Shown here: piece after piece, positions 45,870-55,455 of the stretch
How positions within the stretch are numbered: position 1 is the first letter of the stretch
Layout of the letters: each line of letters opens with the position of its first letter
Assembly (NCBI RefSeq): GCF_900302445.1
Contig: NZ_ONZF01000003.1
Span: 248,001-312,000, forward strand
DNA from: Palleronia abyssalis
GTDB taxonomy: Bacteria > Pseudomonadota > Alphaproteobacteria > Rhodobacterales > Rhodobacteraceae
DNA: 64,000 bases
Direction: 5' to 3'
The notes under the pieces: generated by a model
The model's input: the letters and a program-made list of their open reading frames with translations, nothing else
What the model was told of the DNA's origin: nothing
Databases searched by the model: none
Translations under genes and position numbers: made by a program

Positions 45870-46960
45870 AGATCGACGGCGTTCCCTACCGCTCGCTGTG
45901 GTGGTCCGAGGCCGAGGATGCGCTTCAGATCATCGACCAGCGCTGGCTGCCGCATGACCTGCGGATCCAGACGGTGCGAACGTTGGACGAGTATGCCGAC
46001 GCCATCGTCCAGATGCGCGTGCGTGGCGCCCCCCTGATCGGGGCGACCGCGGCCTATGGCGTGGCGCTGGCGATGTCGAACGACCCGTCGGACGCGGCGC
46101 TGTCGGCGGCCTACGACAAGCTGCACGCCACCCGCCCGACCGCGATCAACCTGCGCTGGGCGCTGGACCGGCTGCGGGATGCCTTGGGCGCGCTGGACCC
46201 CGACCGGCGCAAGGACGCGGCACTTGCCCTCGCGCACGAGATCGCGGACGAGGATGTGGGCATCAACCACGCCATCGGCGCCTACGGGCTGGATCTTCTG
46301 CGCGACATCGCGGCAAAAAAGGACGGCCCGGTCAACGTCCTGACCCATTGCAACGCGGGCTGGATCGCCACGGTCGACTGGGGCACCGCGACCTCACCGC
46401 TGTACCAGGCGCATGACGCCGGGATTCCGCTGCATGTCTGGGTCGACGAGACGCGGCCGCGCAACCAGGGCGCCCTGACCTCGTGGGAGCTTGGGTCCCA
46501 CGGCGTGCCCCACACCTACATCACCGACAACGCGGGCGGGCACCTGATGCAGCGCGGGCTGGTGGACCTTGTCATCACAGGCACCGACCGAGTGACCCGC
46601 CGCGGCGACGTGTGCAACAAGATCGGCACCTATCTGAAGGCGCTGGCCGCGCAGGATAACGGGGTGCCGTTCTACGTCGCCCTGCCCTCGCCCACCATCG
46701 ATTGGCGCGTGTCGGACGGCATCGCCGAGATCCCGATCGAGGAACGCGACCCCCGCGAGGTCACCCATATCCAAGGCGCGACCGAGGGCGGCATCGGAGA
46801 GGTGCGCGTCACGCCCGAAGGCACGCCCGCCCGCAACGACGCGTTCGACGTCACGCCCTCGCGGCTGGTGACCGGGTTCATCACCGAACGCGGCATCTGC
46901 GAGGCCAGCGAGGATGGGCTGACCGGGCTGTTCCCGCAGGAGGCGAAACGGTCCGCCTGA
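45866..46960 (+). CDS. mtnA: S-methyl-5-thioribose-1-phosphate isomerase
   Basis: A 364-residue member of the eIF2B-like isomerase family converting methylthioribose-1-phosphate to methylthioribulose-1-phosphate in methionine salvage. [30 protein letters not shown], the [15 protein letters not shown] segment and ITGTDRV are diagnostic. Coupled to tal. No mtnP, mtnK or later salvage gene is in the window, so the pathway may continue elsewhere or use the shunt known in other alphaproteobacteria. Confidence 0.95.
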   Translation: MKIDGVPYRSLWWSEAEDALQIIDQRWLPHDLRIQTVRTLDEYADAIVQMRVRGAPLIGATAAYGVALAMSNDPSDAALSAAYDKLHATRPTAINLRWALDRLRDALGALDPDRRKDAALALAHEIADEDVGINHAIGAYGLDLLRDIAAKKDGPVNVLTHCNAGWIATVDWGTATSPLYQAHDAGIPLHVWVDETRPRNQGALTSWELGSHGVPHTYITDNAGGHLMQRGLVDLVITGTDRVTRRGDVCNKIGTYLKALAAQDNGVPFYVALPSPTIDWRVSDGIAEIPIEERDPREVTHIQGATEGGIGEVRVTPEGTPARNDAFDVTPSRLVTGFITERGICEASEDGLTGLFPQEAKRSA

Positions 46961-46975
46961 CGTGGACCGCGGCCG

Positions 46976-47389
46976 CTAGCTGGCGAAGACGGCGTCCATC
47001 TCGCGGAAGCCCTTGATCTCGATCGGGTTGCCCGAGGGGTCGCGGAAGAACATCGTCCATTGCTCGCCCGGCTCCCCCTCGAACCGGACGGAGGGGGGCA
47101 GCACCCAGTCGGTTCCCGCCTCTTCCAGACGATCGCGCAGCGCCTGCCAGTCGGGCAGGTGCAGCACCAGCCCGATATGGGGCATCGGGACCATGTGATC
47201 GCCGACCTTGCCGGTGTCGGACGTGGCAAACGGCGTCCCGCGGTGCAGCGACAGCTGGTGCCCGAAGAAGTCGAAATCGACCCACGTGTCGGTGGATCGC
47301 CCCTCGGCACAGCCCAGCACGCCGCCATAGAAGGCACGCGCCTCATTCAGATCGGTCACGTGGATGGCAAGGTGAAACGGCGTCAGCAT
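46976..47389 (-). CDS. VOC-family (glyoxalase/dioxygenase-fold) protein
   Basis: A 137-residue protein starting at the ATG at 47389 (MLTPFHLAIHVTDL). Two beta-alpha-beta-beta-beta modules are visible, with metal-ligand-type residues in FHLAIHV, LSLHRG, HIGLVLHL and the closing FFRDPSGNPIEIKGF. The function is not defined; members include fosfomycin-resistance and extradiol enzymes. The longer frame upstream is antisense to the DUF421 gene and is not used. Confidence 0.85.
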   Translation of the reverse strand: MLTPFHLAIHVTDLNEARAFYGGVLGCAEGRSTDTWVDFDFFGHQLSLHRGTPFATSDTGKVGDHMVPMPHIGLVLHLPDWQALRDRLEEAGTDWVLPPSVRFEGEPGEQWTMFFRDPSGNPIEIKGFREMDAVFAS

Positions 47390-47473
47390 GGGGATCCTCC
47401 TGTTTCGCCGGACATAGGCCGCCACGCGCCGACGCGCAAATGAACCAACGGCCGGCCCGCGCATTGCCCCCGC

Positions 47474-47992
47474 ATGAGCGACGCCCTTTTCCAAAGCTTC
47501 GGCGGCATTGCCCGCATGATCCTGTTCGCGACCATGGCCTATGTGTCGGTCGTGCTGATCCTGCGCATCTCGGGCAAGCGGACGCTGGCCACGCTGAACG
47601 CGTTCGACATGATCGTGACGGTGGCGCTGGGGTCGACCCTGGCCTCGGCCATCCTGTCGCGCAGCACCCCCCTGACCGAGGCCTTGGCGGCCTTCGTCAC
47701 GCTGGTCGCGCTGCAATGGATCGTCGCCTGGGGGTCGGTGCGGTTCCGGACAGTGGCACGCATCGTCCGGTCGGAACCGGCCCTGCTGGTCCGAAACGGC
47801 GATGTGCTGCACGGCGCCCTGACGCGCGAGCGGATCACCGAGCGCGAGTTGGAGACCGTCGTGCGCCAAAGCGGCGCGCGCACTTTGGACAACACCTCTG
47901 CCGTGATCCTGGAAACCGACGGCTCGTTCAGCGTGGTGGCGCGGGAAGGGTCCGATGAGGGGTCCGACTACGCCAAGGCCGGGTTGCGCTAG
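47474..47992 (+). CDS. DUF421 (YetF-like) membrane protein
   Basis: A 172-residue protein with three hydrophobic helices (about 10-90), the conserved ISGKRTLATLNAFDMIVTVALGS family segment, and a C-terminal soluble domain with PALLVRNGDVLHGALTRERIT. YetF-family proteins have unknown function. It lies divergent from the VOC gene and 68 bases ahead of metY. Confidence 0.9.
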   Translation: MSDALFQSFGGIARMILFATMAYVSVVLILRISGKRTLATLNAFDMIVTVALGSTLASAILSRSTPLTEALAAFVTLVALQWIVAWGSVRFRTVARIVRSEPALLVRNGDVLHGALTRERITERELETVVRQSGARTLDNTSAVILETDGSFSVVAREGSDEGSDYAKAGLR

Positions 47993-48060
47993 ACCCTCGC
48001 CCTCGTTGTGAAGCGAGAGGCCGTGATCTAGGGTTCGCGCAAATCATCGCGGAGGACCCA

Positions 48061-49350
48061 ATGAGCGACCAGACCTACGGCTTCGACACCCTGCAAATCC
48101 ACGCCGGCGCCCGCCCCGACCCGGCCACCGGCGCGCGGCAGACGCCGATCTATCAGACCACGGCCTACGTGTTCCGCGACGCGGACCACGCCGCTGCGCT
48201 GTTCAACCTGCAGGAAGTCGGCTTCATCTATTCGCGCCTGACGAACCCCACCGTCGCCGTCCTGCAAGAGCGGATCGCCACGCTGGAAGGCGGCGTCGGC
48301 GCGGTCTGCTGTTCGTCGGGGCACGCGGCACAGATCATGGCGCTGTTCCCGCTGATGGCGCCGGGCAAGAATGTCGTCGTCTCGACCCGGCTTTACGGCG
48401 GTACGGTCACGCAGATGACCCAGACCATCAAGCGCTTCGGCTGGTCGGCCAAGTTCGTGGATTTCGACGATCTGGACGCCGTGCGCGCGGCCTTGGATGA
48501 CGACACCCGCGCGATCTTCTGCGAATCCGTGGCCAACCCGGGCGGCTATATTACCGACCTCGATGCGATCGGCAAACTCGCGGGCGAGGTCGGCCTGCCC
48601 CTGATCGTCGACAACACCTCGGCCACGCCGTACCTGTGCAACCCAATCAAGCATGGTGCTACGCTGGTCGTGCATTCCACCACCAAGTTCCTGACCGGCA
48701 ACGGCACGGTTACCGGCGGTTGTGTCGTCGATTCGGGCAATTTCGACTGGTCGGCCAGCGGCAAGTTCCCGTCCCTGTCGGATCCTGAGCCTGCCTATCA
48801 CGGCCTGAAGTTCCACGAGACCTTCGGCCCGCTGGCCTTCACCTTCCACGGCATCGCCATCGGCCTGCGCGACTTGGGGATGACGTTGAACCCGCAGGCG
48901 GCGCATTACACGCTGATGGGGATCGAGACGCTGAGCCTGCGAATGGAGCGTCACGTGGCCAACGCCCAGAAGATCGCCGCGTGGCTGGAGAAGGACGACC
49001 GCGTCGACTACGTGACCTATGCCGGCCTGCCCTCCTCGCCCTATTACGACCGGGTCGGGCGGATCTGCCCCAAGGGGGCCGGCAGCCTTTTCACCTTTGC
49101 GGTCAAGGGCGGCTACGACGCCTGCGTGAAACTGATCGAGGCGCTGGAACTGTTCAGCCATGTGGCGAACCTGGGCGACACGCGCAGTCTCATCATCCAT
49201 TCCGCGTCGACCACGCACCGCCAGTTGGAAGAGAACCAGCAGCGCGCGGCTGGCGCCGACCCCGAGGTCGTGCGCCTGTCGATCGGGATCGAGGATGCCG
49301 ACGACCTGATCGCCGACCTCGATCAGGCGCTCACGAAGGCCACCGCCTAG
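48061..49350 (+). CDS. metY: O-acetylhomoserine aminocarboxypropyltransferase
   Basis: A 429-residue PLP enzyme that makes homocysteine (or methionine) from O-acetylhomoserine and sulfide (or methanethiol). Lys209 in HSTTKFLTGNG binds PLP; YSRLTNPTVAVLQERIA and VEVIFDNTSATPYLC-type (here LIVDNTSATPYL) motifs fit MetY. A GGAGGA ribosome binding site precedes the start. Its stop overlaps the convergent SIMPL gene's stop in the shared palindrome CTAG at 49347-49350. Confidence 0.95.
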   Translation: MSDQTYGFDTLQIHAGARPDPATGARQTPIYQTTAYVFRDADHAAALFNLQEVGFIYSRLTNPTVAVLQERIATLEGGVGAVCCSSGHAAQIMALFPLMAPGKNVVVSTRLYGGTVTQMTQTIKRFGWSAKFVDFDDLDAVRAALDDDTRAIFCESVANPGGYITDLDAIGKLAGEVGLPLIVDNTSATPYLCNPIKHGATLVVHSTTKFLTGNGTVTGGCVVDSGNFDWSASGKFPSLSDPEPAYHGLKFHETFGPLAFTFHGIAIGLRDLGMTLNPQAAHYTLMGIETLSLRMERHVANAQKIAAWLEKDDRVDYVTYAGLPSSPYYDRVGRICPKGAGSLFTFAVKGGYDACVKLIEALELFSHVANLGDTRSLIIHSASTTHRQLEENQQRAAGADPEVVRLSIGIEDADDLIADLDQALTKATA

Positions 49351-50051
49351 TCCGGCTGGTCGGGCAGCGCGAATCGCACCGTCACGCGGGCGGTCACGTC
49401 GATCTCTCCACGTGCCAGCGGGATGTCGGCGGCGCGCGCTTCCATCATCATCGGCTGCGGCCCGCCCAACGGGCCGCCGCTTTCAACCAGCTCGACGATG
49501 GGTCCCAGCGCGACGCCCGCCGCTTCGGCCATGATCGCGCCCTTGCGGACAGCTTCGGCCACCGCGGCGGCCAGCGCCGCGTCCTCGGCCGGCTGCGGAT
49601 CGGACAGGGCCCATCGCAGGCCGCTCAGCTGGTTCGCCCCCTGATCCACCGCCGTATTCAGAACGCCGCCCAGATCGTCCAGCGCCCGCACCCGTACAGA
49701 CAAATCCGTCACGGCAAGGTATCCGGTAATCCGCGGCCCCTGTTCGGGCTGGATCTCGGTCCGGTCCGCATAGATCGGCTGCAGGGACAGGGTTCCGCTC
49801 TGGATGTCTTCGGGGGCGATGCCCGCTTCGGTCAGCGCGGTCAGGACCGATCCCATCTCGGTGCTCATGCCGTCGATGGCCTCGGCCGGGGTGTCCCCTT
49901 CTGCGACCACGCCCATCTCGACCGTCGCGATATCGGGCGCGGCGGAGATCCGCCCCTCACCCGTGACCGAAAGGACCGCATCGGCCTCTTGCGCCAGTGC
50001 CGGCGCCGCAAGGGCAATCCCCACGGCCAGCGCACCACACCAAGTTTTCAT
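49347..50051 (-). CDS. SIMPL-domain (DUF541) periplasmic protein
   Basis: A 234-residue protein with a signal peptide (MKTWCGALAVGIALAAPALA). The DUF541 domain begins VLSVTGEGRISAAPDIATVEMGV, the family hallmark, and ends EIDVTARVTVRFAL. Function is not established; members affect oxidative stress tolerance in some bacteria. The start ATG at 50051 is chosen because it gives a signal peptide; the frame extends a little upstream. Confidence 0.9.
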   Translation of the reverse strand: MKTWCGALAVGIALAAPALAQEADAVLSVTGEGRISAAPDIATVEMGVVAEGDTPAEAIDGMSTEMGSVLTALTEAGIAPEDIQSGTLSLQPIYADRTEIQPEQGPRITGYLAVTDLSVRVRALDDLGGVLNTAVDQGANQLSGLRWALSDPQPAEDAALAAAVAEAVRKGAIMAEAAGVALGPIVELVESGGPLGGPQPMMMEARAADIPLARGEIDVTARVTVRFALPDQPD

Positions 50052-50203
50052 GCCATTCTCCCAGATTGGCGGAAAAATCGAAAAATAGCCTTTGCGCATC
50101 AAACGTCTTGCGGTTTCTTTTCATGGGCGGGAAGTTGCGCTAAATTGTTGACTGGCCCGGGAAGCAGGTGGTGGCACGCCGCGCTTATGCTAAAGCAGGA
50201 CCC

Positions 50204-53200
50204 ATGACATACGACTACGCGCTCGACTTCACCCCCGAAGGGGTGCGCCTGCTCAAGGGATCGGGCAAGGATCAGATCGTCATGGGCGAGGTCGCGCTGA
50301 ACGATCCCCATTTCGAAACCCGTTTGGAAGACCTACGCAAGGAGGTCGAGGCCGAAACAGGCGAACCTGTGTCGCCCGCGCTTCTGATTCCGCATTCGGA
50401 AATCCTTTTTCATACCATGAATTTGGGGGACGAAGACGATGCGGAACGTGAGGCGAAGGTCCGGTCTGAACTTGAAGGATTGACGCCCTACCGGATCGAC
50501 GACCTGGTCTACGATTGGAAATCCATTTCCAAGACGCAGGTGCAGGTCGCGGCTGTCGCACGCGACACCCTGGACGAGGCGGACGGATTCGCCGCGCATA
50601 ACGGTTTTGGCCCGGGCCCCTTCACCACGCATCCCAAGGCCGGGGCCTTCCGCGGCCAGCCGGACTTCGGCGCCTCGGCACGCCCGGCGCCGAAACCTCT
50701 GGTCGAACCGGAGCCGGAGCCCGCGCCCGAACCGGTCGCCCCCCCACCCGCGCTACTCGACACGAAGCCCGCGCCGGTCGAGGCACCGCCGAAAGCGGAT
50801 GCGCCAGCCGTCCCGCCGCCGTCGAAAACGACCGAACCGGCCGCAAAGGGCACCATGCCCGCGAAGGAGGCGTCGGCCTCCCAGCCGAAGACCGGCGACG
50901 CATCCAAGTCCGCCGACGGCACGTCGGACAAGCCCACGGGGACGACACCGCCCGGAAAATCCGCCGGGGCGGCGGCGTCGAAGACCGGCTCCGACCCGGA
51001 AAAAACCCCGGAGTCGGACCCTACCCGGCCAGCCTTGATCGACGATTATGCCGAGATCGGCCCGACTCGGCAGCCGCTCTCGCCCCTCGATCCCGTGGAT
51101 CCCACGGCACGGCAAGCCAGGCGCGGGTATGTCGCCCCGAGCCGCGCGAAGGCGTCCGAGGATGCGGCTGCCAAGGCCGCGCTGGCCCCGGGTGCCGCTT
51201 CGGTCGACGAGGGGAAGGCCCCGGCGTCGTTCAGTTCGCGGCGGCAATCCGACACCGCTACCGCCGCGCCGATGGCGCCCGCCGGGGCGCCGGGCTTGGA
51301 TTCGATCGCCCCCCGTATCCAGATGCTACCCGACGGCGGCGCGACGCCGAAGGTCCCGCCGCGTCCGAACGGCGCCGGGATCGCGCCGGACAGCGCTGCC
51401 ACCCAGAAGGCGCCCCCTCCACTGAACGCGCCGGGGGTGACGCCGCAGCCGCGATCCGGCGTCAAGCCGGGGCCGGGTGCGCCGACCCCGACGGTCCGCA
51501 AGGTCGAGGCGCCGGACGCGGCGACCGATGCGGCCCGAAGCCTCGGGGGGAACACTCCCGGCACGATCCGGTCGCGCAACAACCTGTCGGAGGCCGAGGC
51601 GCTGACGGTGTTCGGGATGCGCGAACCGCCTCGCTCTCGCTTCGCGGCCCTGCTGCCCGTCGCGATCGGCCTCGTGGTCGCCTTGCTTCTCGCGCTGGCC
51701 GTGTGGTCCGTCTTCTTTTTCCTGGTGGGCCCCGAAGAGCCGGTCGAGAGCGCGTCGCTGCCCGTCCAGCCGGTCGAAGAGCCCGCCCCTGCGGATCAGG
51801 CGCAGCCGATTGCGCCCGAGGTGACACCGGACGAAATCCGGCCGCCCGGACCGGAGTCGGACTCGGTCGACACGGCCCTTCTTGCACCCGCCCCGGAGAC
51901 CGAGCCCGCGCCCCCGGCGGATGATGTCGATATCGTCGTCCCCGAGATCGAGATCGTGCCCGACACCAGCAGCAGCACAGCGTCCGATGAGGCGACCGCC
52001 GAAACGGAGGGGGCCACGGAGCAGGAAACGGATGAAGCGACCGTCGAGGAAGAAACGGCCGAACCGCTCGACCCCGTGGAGCCCGCGCTTCAGCCCGGTC
52101 CGAACGACCCCTTGAATCGTTCGCCCGAAGCCCCCGAGGCGACACGCTATGCCGCCACGGGCGTTTCCACCGAGGCGCCATCGGGATCGGCCGCACCGTC
52201 TGTCGAATCTCTAGACTCTGCGCCCGCGGAACTGTCCGACAGCACGATCCGCACTCTCGACAGCATTTCCGCCCCCTCAGCGCCCGAAACAGCCGCGTTC
52301 ACCCGCCCCGCGGCCCTGATACCGCCGCCCCCGGCTGGCAGCCGGTTCGAGCTTGACGCGAACGGGCGTGTCCTTGCCACGCCCGAGGGAACGGTGTCGC
52401 CGCAAGGCGTCCGCATCACAGCCGGGCGTCCGGCCGCCGTTCCACCGGCTGCTCCGGGCCGGACGGCCGCGGCCCCCGCCGAGCCGGCGGCAGAGACGAC
52501 ACCCGAGGCCACGCCGGAAACCGACGCCGAACCCGCAGCCGAACTGCCGGTCGACGAAAGCAATCTGACGATCCCGGTGACCGAAGGACAGCCGTCCGCG
52601 ACCCCGCCGGCACGACCCGAGGAAGTAACACCCGAGGCCGACGATCAGGCCGCGGCGCTCGACCAGGCCACGTCCCCGCAGATCGAAATTACCCCGGATA
52701 TCCCCGTGACCGAGGTCAGCCGCGCCACCGATCCGATCCCGCTGGCCCGCCCGGGCGGGCTGGGCGGTACATCGCTCGCCGCACTGGCGGACGACGAGGC
52801 CGATCCGTCCTCGCCGGCGGAGGTTTATCTTGCCTCGTTCACGCCGCGTGCCCGGCCGCAGGATCTGGCCCCGGAGGTCGTCGAAGCCGCCGAGGCGCCC
52901 GAGGTCCCGCAGCTTTCGGAGCAGGAGACCACCGCACAGGCGGAAGCCGTCGCGGCCGCCATCGCGTCGATCATCCCCGAGACCGAGGAGATCAGCCCCT
53001 ACGCCGTCGGCCGGTCCGTCCGCCCCGATGCGCGTCCGCGCAATCTGGCCAACCGCGTGGAACAGGCCCGCCCGACACAGGTCGCCGCGGCGGCCGCCAC
53101 CGTCACGCCGCGCGCTCCCACGGCCGGGTCCGTTGCGTCGCGCGCGACGCAGTCGAATGCGATCCGTCTCAACCGGGTCAACCTGATCGGTGTCTACGGC

Positions 53201-53365
53201 ACCCAGTCCAATCGCCGCGCGCTGGTCCGACTGCCCTCGGGGCGCTTCGTGAAGGTAAAGGTCGGCGACCGGGTGGATGGCGGTCGCGTCAGCGCGATCG
53301 GGTCCGATCAGCTTCAATACGTCAAAGGCGGGCGATCCGTCACCTTGGCGATCCCGCAGGGGTAG
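50204..53365 (+). CDS. 1053-residue GspL/PilM-like and PilP/GspC-like composite membrane protein
   Basis: No family name is certain. Residues 1-135 resemble the cytoplasmic part of GspL/PilM proteins: PHSEILFHTMNL near 63-74, then SELEGLTPYRIDDLVYDW, QVQVAAVARDTLD and HNGFGPG. About 140-480 is Pro/Ala/Lys-rich linker. One transmembrane helix spans about 483-508. About 510-980 is an acidic Pro/Ala/Glu-rich linker long enough to cross the periplasm. Residues 985-1053 (NLIGVYGTQSNRRALVRL, VKVKVGDRVDGG, VTLAIPQG) look like the small beta domain of PilP/GspC. No secretin, GspE or pilin is near. Similar proteins are sometimes mislabelled as translation initiation factor. Confidence 0.75.
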   Translation: MTYDYALDFTPEGVRLLKGSGKDQIVMGEVALNDPHFETRLEDLRKEVEAETGEPVSPALLIPHSEILFHTMNLGDEDDAEREAKVRSELEGLTPYRIDDLVYDWKSISKTQVQVAAVARDTLDEADGFAAHNGFGPGPFTTHPKAGAFRGQPDFGASARPAPKPLVEPEPEPAPEPVAPPPALLDTKPAPVEAPPKADAPAVPPPSKTTEPAAKGTMPAKEASASQPKTGDASKSADGTSDKPTGTTPPGKSAGAAASKTGSDPEKTPESDPTRPALIDDYAEIGPTRQPLSPLDPVDPTARQARRGYVAPSRAKASEDAAAKAALAPGAASVDEGKAPASFSSRRQSDTATAAPMAPAGAPGLDSIAPRIQMLPDGGATPKVPPRPNGAGIAPDSAATQKAPPPLNAPGVTPQPRSGVKPGPGAPTPTVRKVEAPDAATDAARSLGGNTPGTIRSRNNLSEAEALTVFGMREPPRSRFAALLPVAIGLVVALLLALAVWSVFFFLVGPEEPVESASLPVQPVEEPAPADQAQPIAPEVTPDEIRPPGPESDSVDTALLAPAPETEPAPPADDVDIVVPEIEIVPDTSSSTASDEATAETEGATEQETDEATVEEETAEPLDPVEPALQPGPNDPLNRSPEAPEATRYAATGVSTEAPSGSAAPSVESLDSAPAELSDSTIRTLDSISAPSAPETAAFTRPAALIPPPPAGSRFELDANGRVLATPEGTVSPQGVRITAGRPAAVPPAAPGRTAAAPAEPAAETTPEATPETDAEPAAELPVDESNLTIPVTEGQPSATPPARPEEVTPEADDQAAALDQATSPQIEITPDIPVTEVSRATDPIPLARPGGLGGTSLAALADDEADPSSPAEVYLASFTPRARPQDLAPEVVEAAEAPEVPQLSEQETTAQAEAVAAAIASIIPETEEISPYAVGRSVRPDARPRNLANRVEQARPTQVAAAAATVTPRAPTAGSVASRATQSNAIRLNRVNLIGVYGTQSNRRALVRLPSGRFVKVKVGDRVDGGRVSAIGSDQLQYVKGGRSVTLAIPQG

Positions 53366-53423
53366 GAACGAAGGGCGATCCTGCTAGGTCTCTGACGATC
53401 GGACGCCCGATGCCGGAGAACAT

Positions 53424-55379
53424 ATGGAATCCTTTCTTTTTCAAGCCTTGATCTATCTCGGGGCGGCGGTGATCGCCGTTCCCATCGCCGCGCGTCTGGG
53501 GCTGGGATCGGTCCTGGGATATCTTGCCGCGGGCATTCTGATCGGTCCGGTTTTCGGGCTGGTCGGAGAAACGCAGGACCTTCAACACTTTGCCGAGTTC
53601 GGCGTCGTAATGATGCTGTTCCTGATCGGCCTCGAGCTGGAGCCTCGGGCCCTTTGGGATATGCGCCACAGGCTTCTGGGCTTGGGTGGCGCACAGGTTC
53701 TGGTCACGATGGGCCTTGTCACCGCGGCAGCCTATGCATTGGGCCAGCCAGGCACCGACTCGATCGCCATCGGCATGATCCTTGCCCTGTCGTCGACCGC
53801 CATCGTCCTTCAGACCCTGAATGAGAAACGGCTGATGCAGACGGCGGGGGGGCGGTCTTCGTTCTCGGTGCTGTTGACGCAAGACATCGCGGTCATCCCG
53901 ATGCTTGCACTTCTGCCCTTGCTGGGGTCGGGGCATGTGGATGACGGCGGCGGACATGGCGGTGGGGCCGAAGTCGCAGGCGATACCACCGCGGCAGCCC
54001 ATGCGCAGACCATGACGCAGATGATCGAAAGCCTGCCCGGCTGGGGAATCACGCTGATGACCATAGGCGCCGTGGCCGCGATCATCATCGCCGGCGTCTT
54101 TGGCACGCGCCCGGTCTTCCGCTATATTCACCGGGCGCGCCTGCGCGAGCTTTACACCGCACTGGCGCTGCTGATCGTCATCTCGATTTCCTACGTCATG
54201 ACGCTGGTGGGTCTCTCCCCCGCCCTGGGTGCGTTCCTAGCGGGTGTGGTCTTGGCGAACTCGGAATTCCGGCACGAGCTTGAATCGGATATCGAGCCGT
54301 TCAAGGGCCTTCTCCTCGGGCTCTTCTTCATCACGGTAGGGGCCGGGATCTCGTTCCCGCTGCTATTCGAGCAACCGTTCACCATCATGGGCCTGGCGCT
54401 GGGCCTGATGCTTCTGAAGGGCGCCGTCTTGTATGGGCTGGCCCATATCTTCAGTCTGGGGCGGCGCAACCGCTGGCTGTTCACCCTGGGTTTGGCGCAG
54501 GCGGGGGAGTTCGGGTTCGTGCTGACCTCGTTCTCGGTCCAGACCGGCGTGCTGGGTCGCGGCATCAGCGAGCTTCTGCTTCTGGTCATTGCCATGTCGA
54601 TGCTGCTGACGCCCCTGTTCTTTATCCTGTGGGAGCAGATCAACGCCCGCCTGTCCGACGGCCGCGAGGAAAGCGCCCCCGCCGACGAGATCGACCATCA
54701 GGCACCGATCATCATCGCGGGTGTCGGGCGCTTCGGGCAGGTGGTGAACCGAATGCTGCAGCTTGCGGGGTTCGAGACGACGGTGCTGGACCATGACCTC
54801 GACACCATCCAGCTGATGCGCAAGTTCGGATTCAAGGGATTCTTCGGCGACCCCACCCGACCTGAGCTGCTGCATGCGGCCGGTCTGGATGAGGCGAAGG
54901 TCCTGGTCTGCACAATGGACGAGCCGAAGAACGTCACCGCCCTGGTGAAATACGCACGCAAGGCCCGGCCGGACCTGCATATCATCGCCCGCGCCTACGA
55001 CCGGAACCACGTCTACGAGCTTTACCGCGCGGGCGCCGACGACATCGTGCGAGAGGTCTTCGATTCGTCCCTGCGGGCGGGACGGTACGTGTTGGAGAAT
55101 ATCGGCCTGTCCGAATTCGAGGCGGCAGAGCTGGAAAAGGCGTTCTTCAAGATCGACCGGTCCGCCTTGCGCGAACTGGCAAAGCTTTGGAAGCCCGGGG
55201 TGCCTATCTCGAAGAACGAGCCCTACATGGAGCGCGCGCGGGCGCTGAACGCCGACCTGGAATCCGCTTTGTCGGCCAAGTACGACGAACTGCGCGGCCA
55301 GCGCGAGATCGATTCCAACGATGAGGACACGGACGAGGGGTTGGGCGACAAGGATGACGAAGCGGCACAAGTCGCTTAA
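53424..55379 (+). CDS. KefB/KefC-type cation:proton antiporter with RCK domain
   Basis: A 651-residue CPA2 transporter. About 12 membrane helices (1-400) include the conserved SSTAIVLQ, DIAVIPML and ALGAFLAGVVLANSEFRHELE. A soluble TrkA-N/RCK domain follows (IIIAGVGRFGQVVNRML) that binds NAD(H) or another regulator. It exports K+ or Na+ in exchange for protons, perhaps in detoxification. The C-terminal tail is acidic (SNDEDTDEGLGDKDDEA). It is downstream of the composite protein in the same direction. Confidence 0.92.
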   Translation: MESFLFQALIYLGAAVIAVPIAARLGLGSVLGYLAAGILIGPVFGLVGETQDLQHFAEFGVVMMLFLIGLELEPRALWDMRHRLLGLGGAQVLVTMGLVTAAAYALGQPGTDSIAIGMILALSSTAIVLQTLNEKRLMQTAGGRSSFSVLLTQDIAVIPMLALLPLLGSGHVDDGGGHGGGAEVAGDTTAAAHAQTMTQMIESLPGWGITLMTIGAVAAIIIAGVFGTRPVFRYIHRARLRELYTALALLIVISISYVMTLVGLSPALGAFLAGVVLANSEFRHELESDIEPFKGLLLGLFFITVGAGISFPLLFEQPFTIMGLALGLMLLKGAVLYGLAHIFSLGRRNRWLFTLGLAQAGEFGFVLTSFSVQTGVLGRGISELLLLVIAMSMLLTPLFFILWEQINARLSDGREESAPADEIDHQAPIIIAGVGRFGQVVNRMLQLAGFETTVLDHDLDTIQLMRKFGFKGFFGDPTRPELLHAAGLDEAKVLVCTMDEPKNVTALVKYARKARPDLHIIARAYDRNHVYELYRAGADDIVREVFDSSLRAGRYVLENIGLSEFEAAELEKAFFKIDRSALRELAKLWKPGVPISKNEPYMERARALNADLESALSAKYDELRGQREIDSNDEDTDEGLGDKDDEAAQVA

Positions 55380-55398
55380 CTTCGCCAGCCCCGCATGC

Positions 55399-55430
55399 AA
55401 AAAAGCCGCGCTTCCAGGGCGCGGCTTTTT
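55399..55430. terminator. Bidirectional Rho-independent terminator between antiporter and carD
   Basis: The stem GCCGCGC (55405-55411) / GCGCGGC (55419-55425) has a 7-base loop, with an A-run before (55399-55404) and T-run after (55426-55430). Either strand is followed by a U-tract, so it can serve both the plus-strand antiporter and the minus-strand carD. Confidence 0.85.
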
Positions 55431-55455
55431 CGATGTTCGGCAGATGCGGTGGCGA

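Noticed and set aside
47993-48060. Possible SAM-type riboswitch before metY
   Set aside because: Only 68 bases are available and no SAM-II, SAM-V or SAM/SAH core could be matched by eye; only a weak stem is present.
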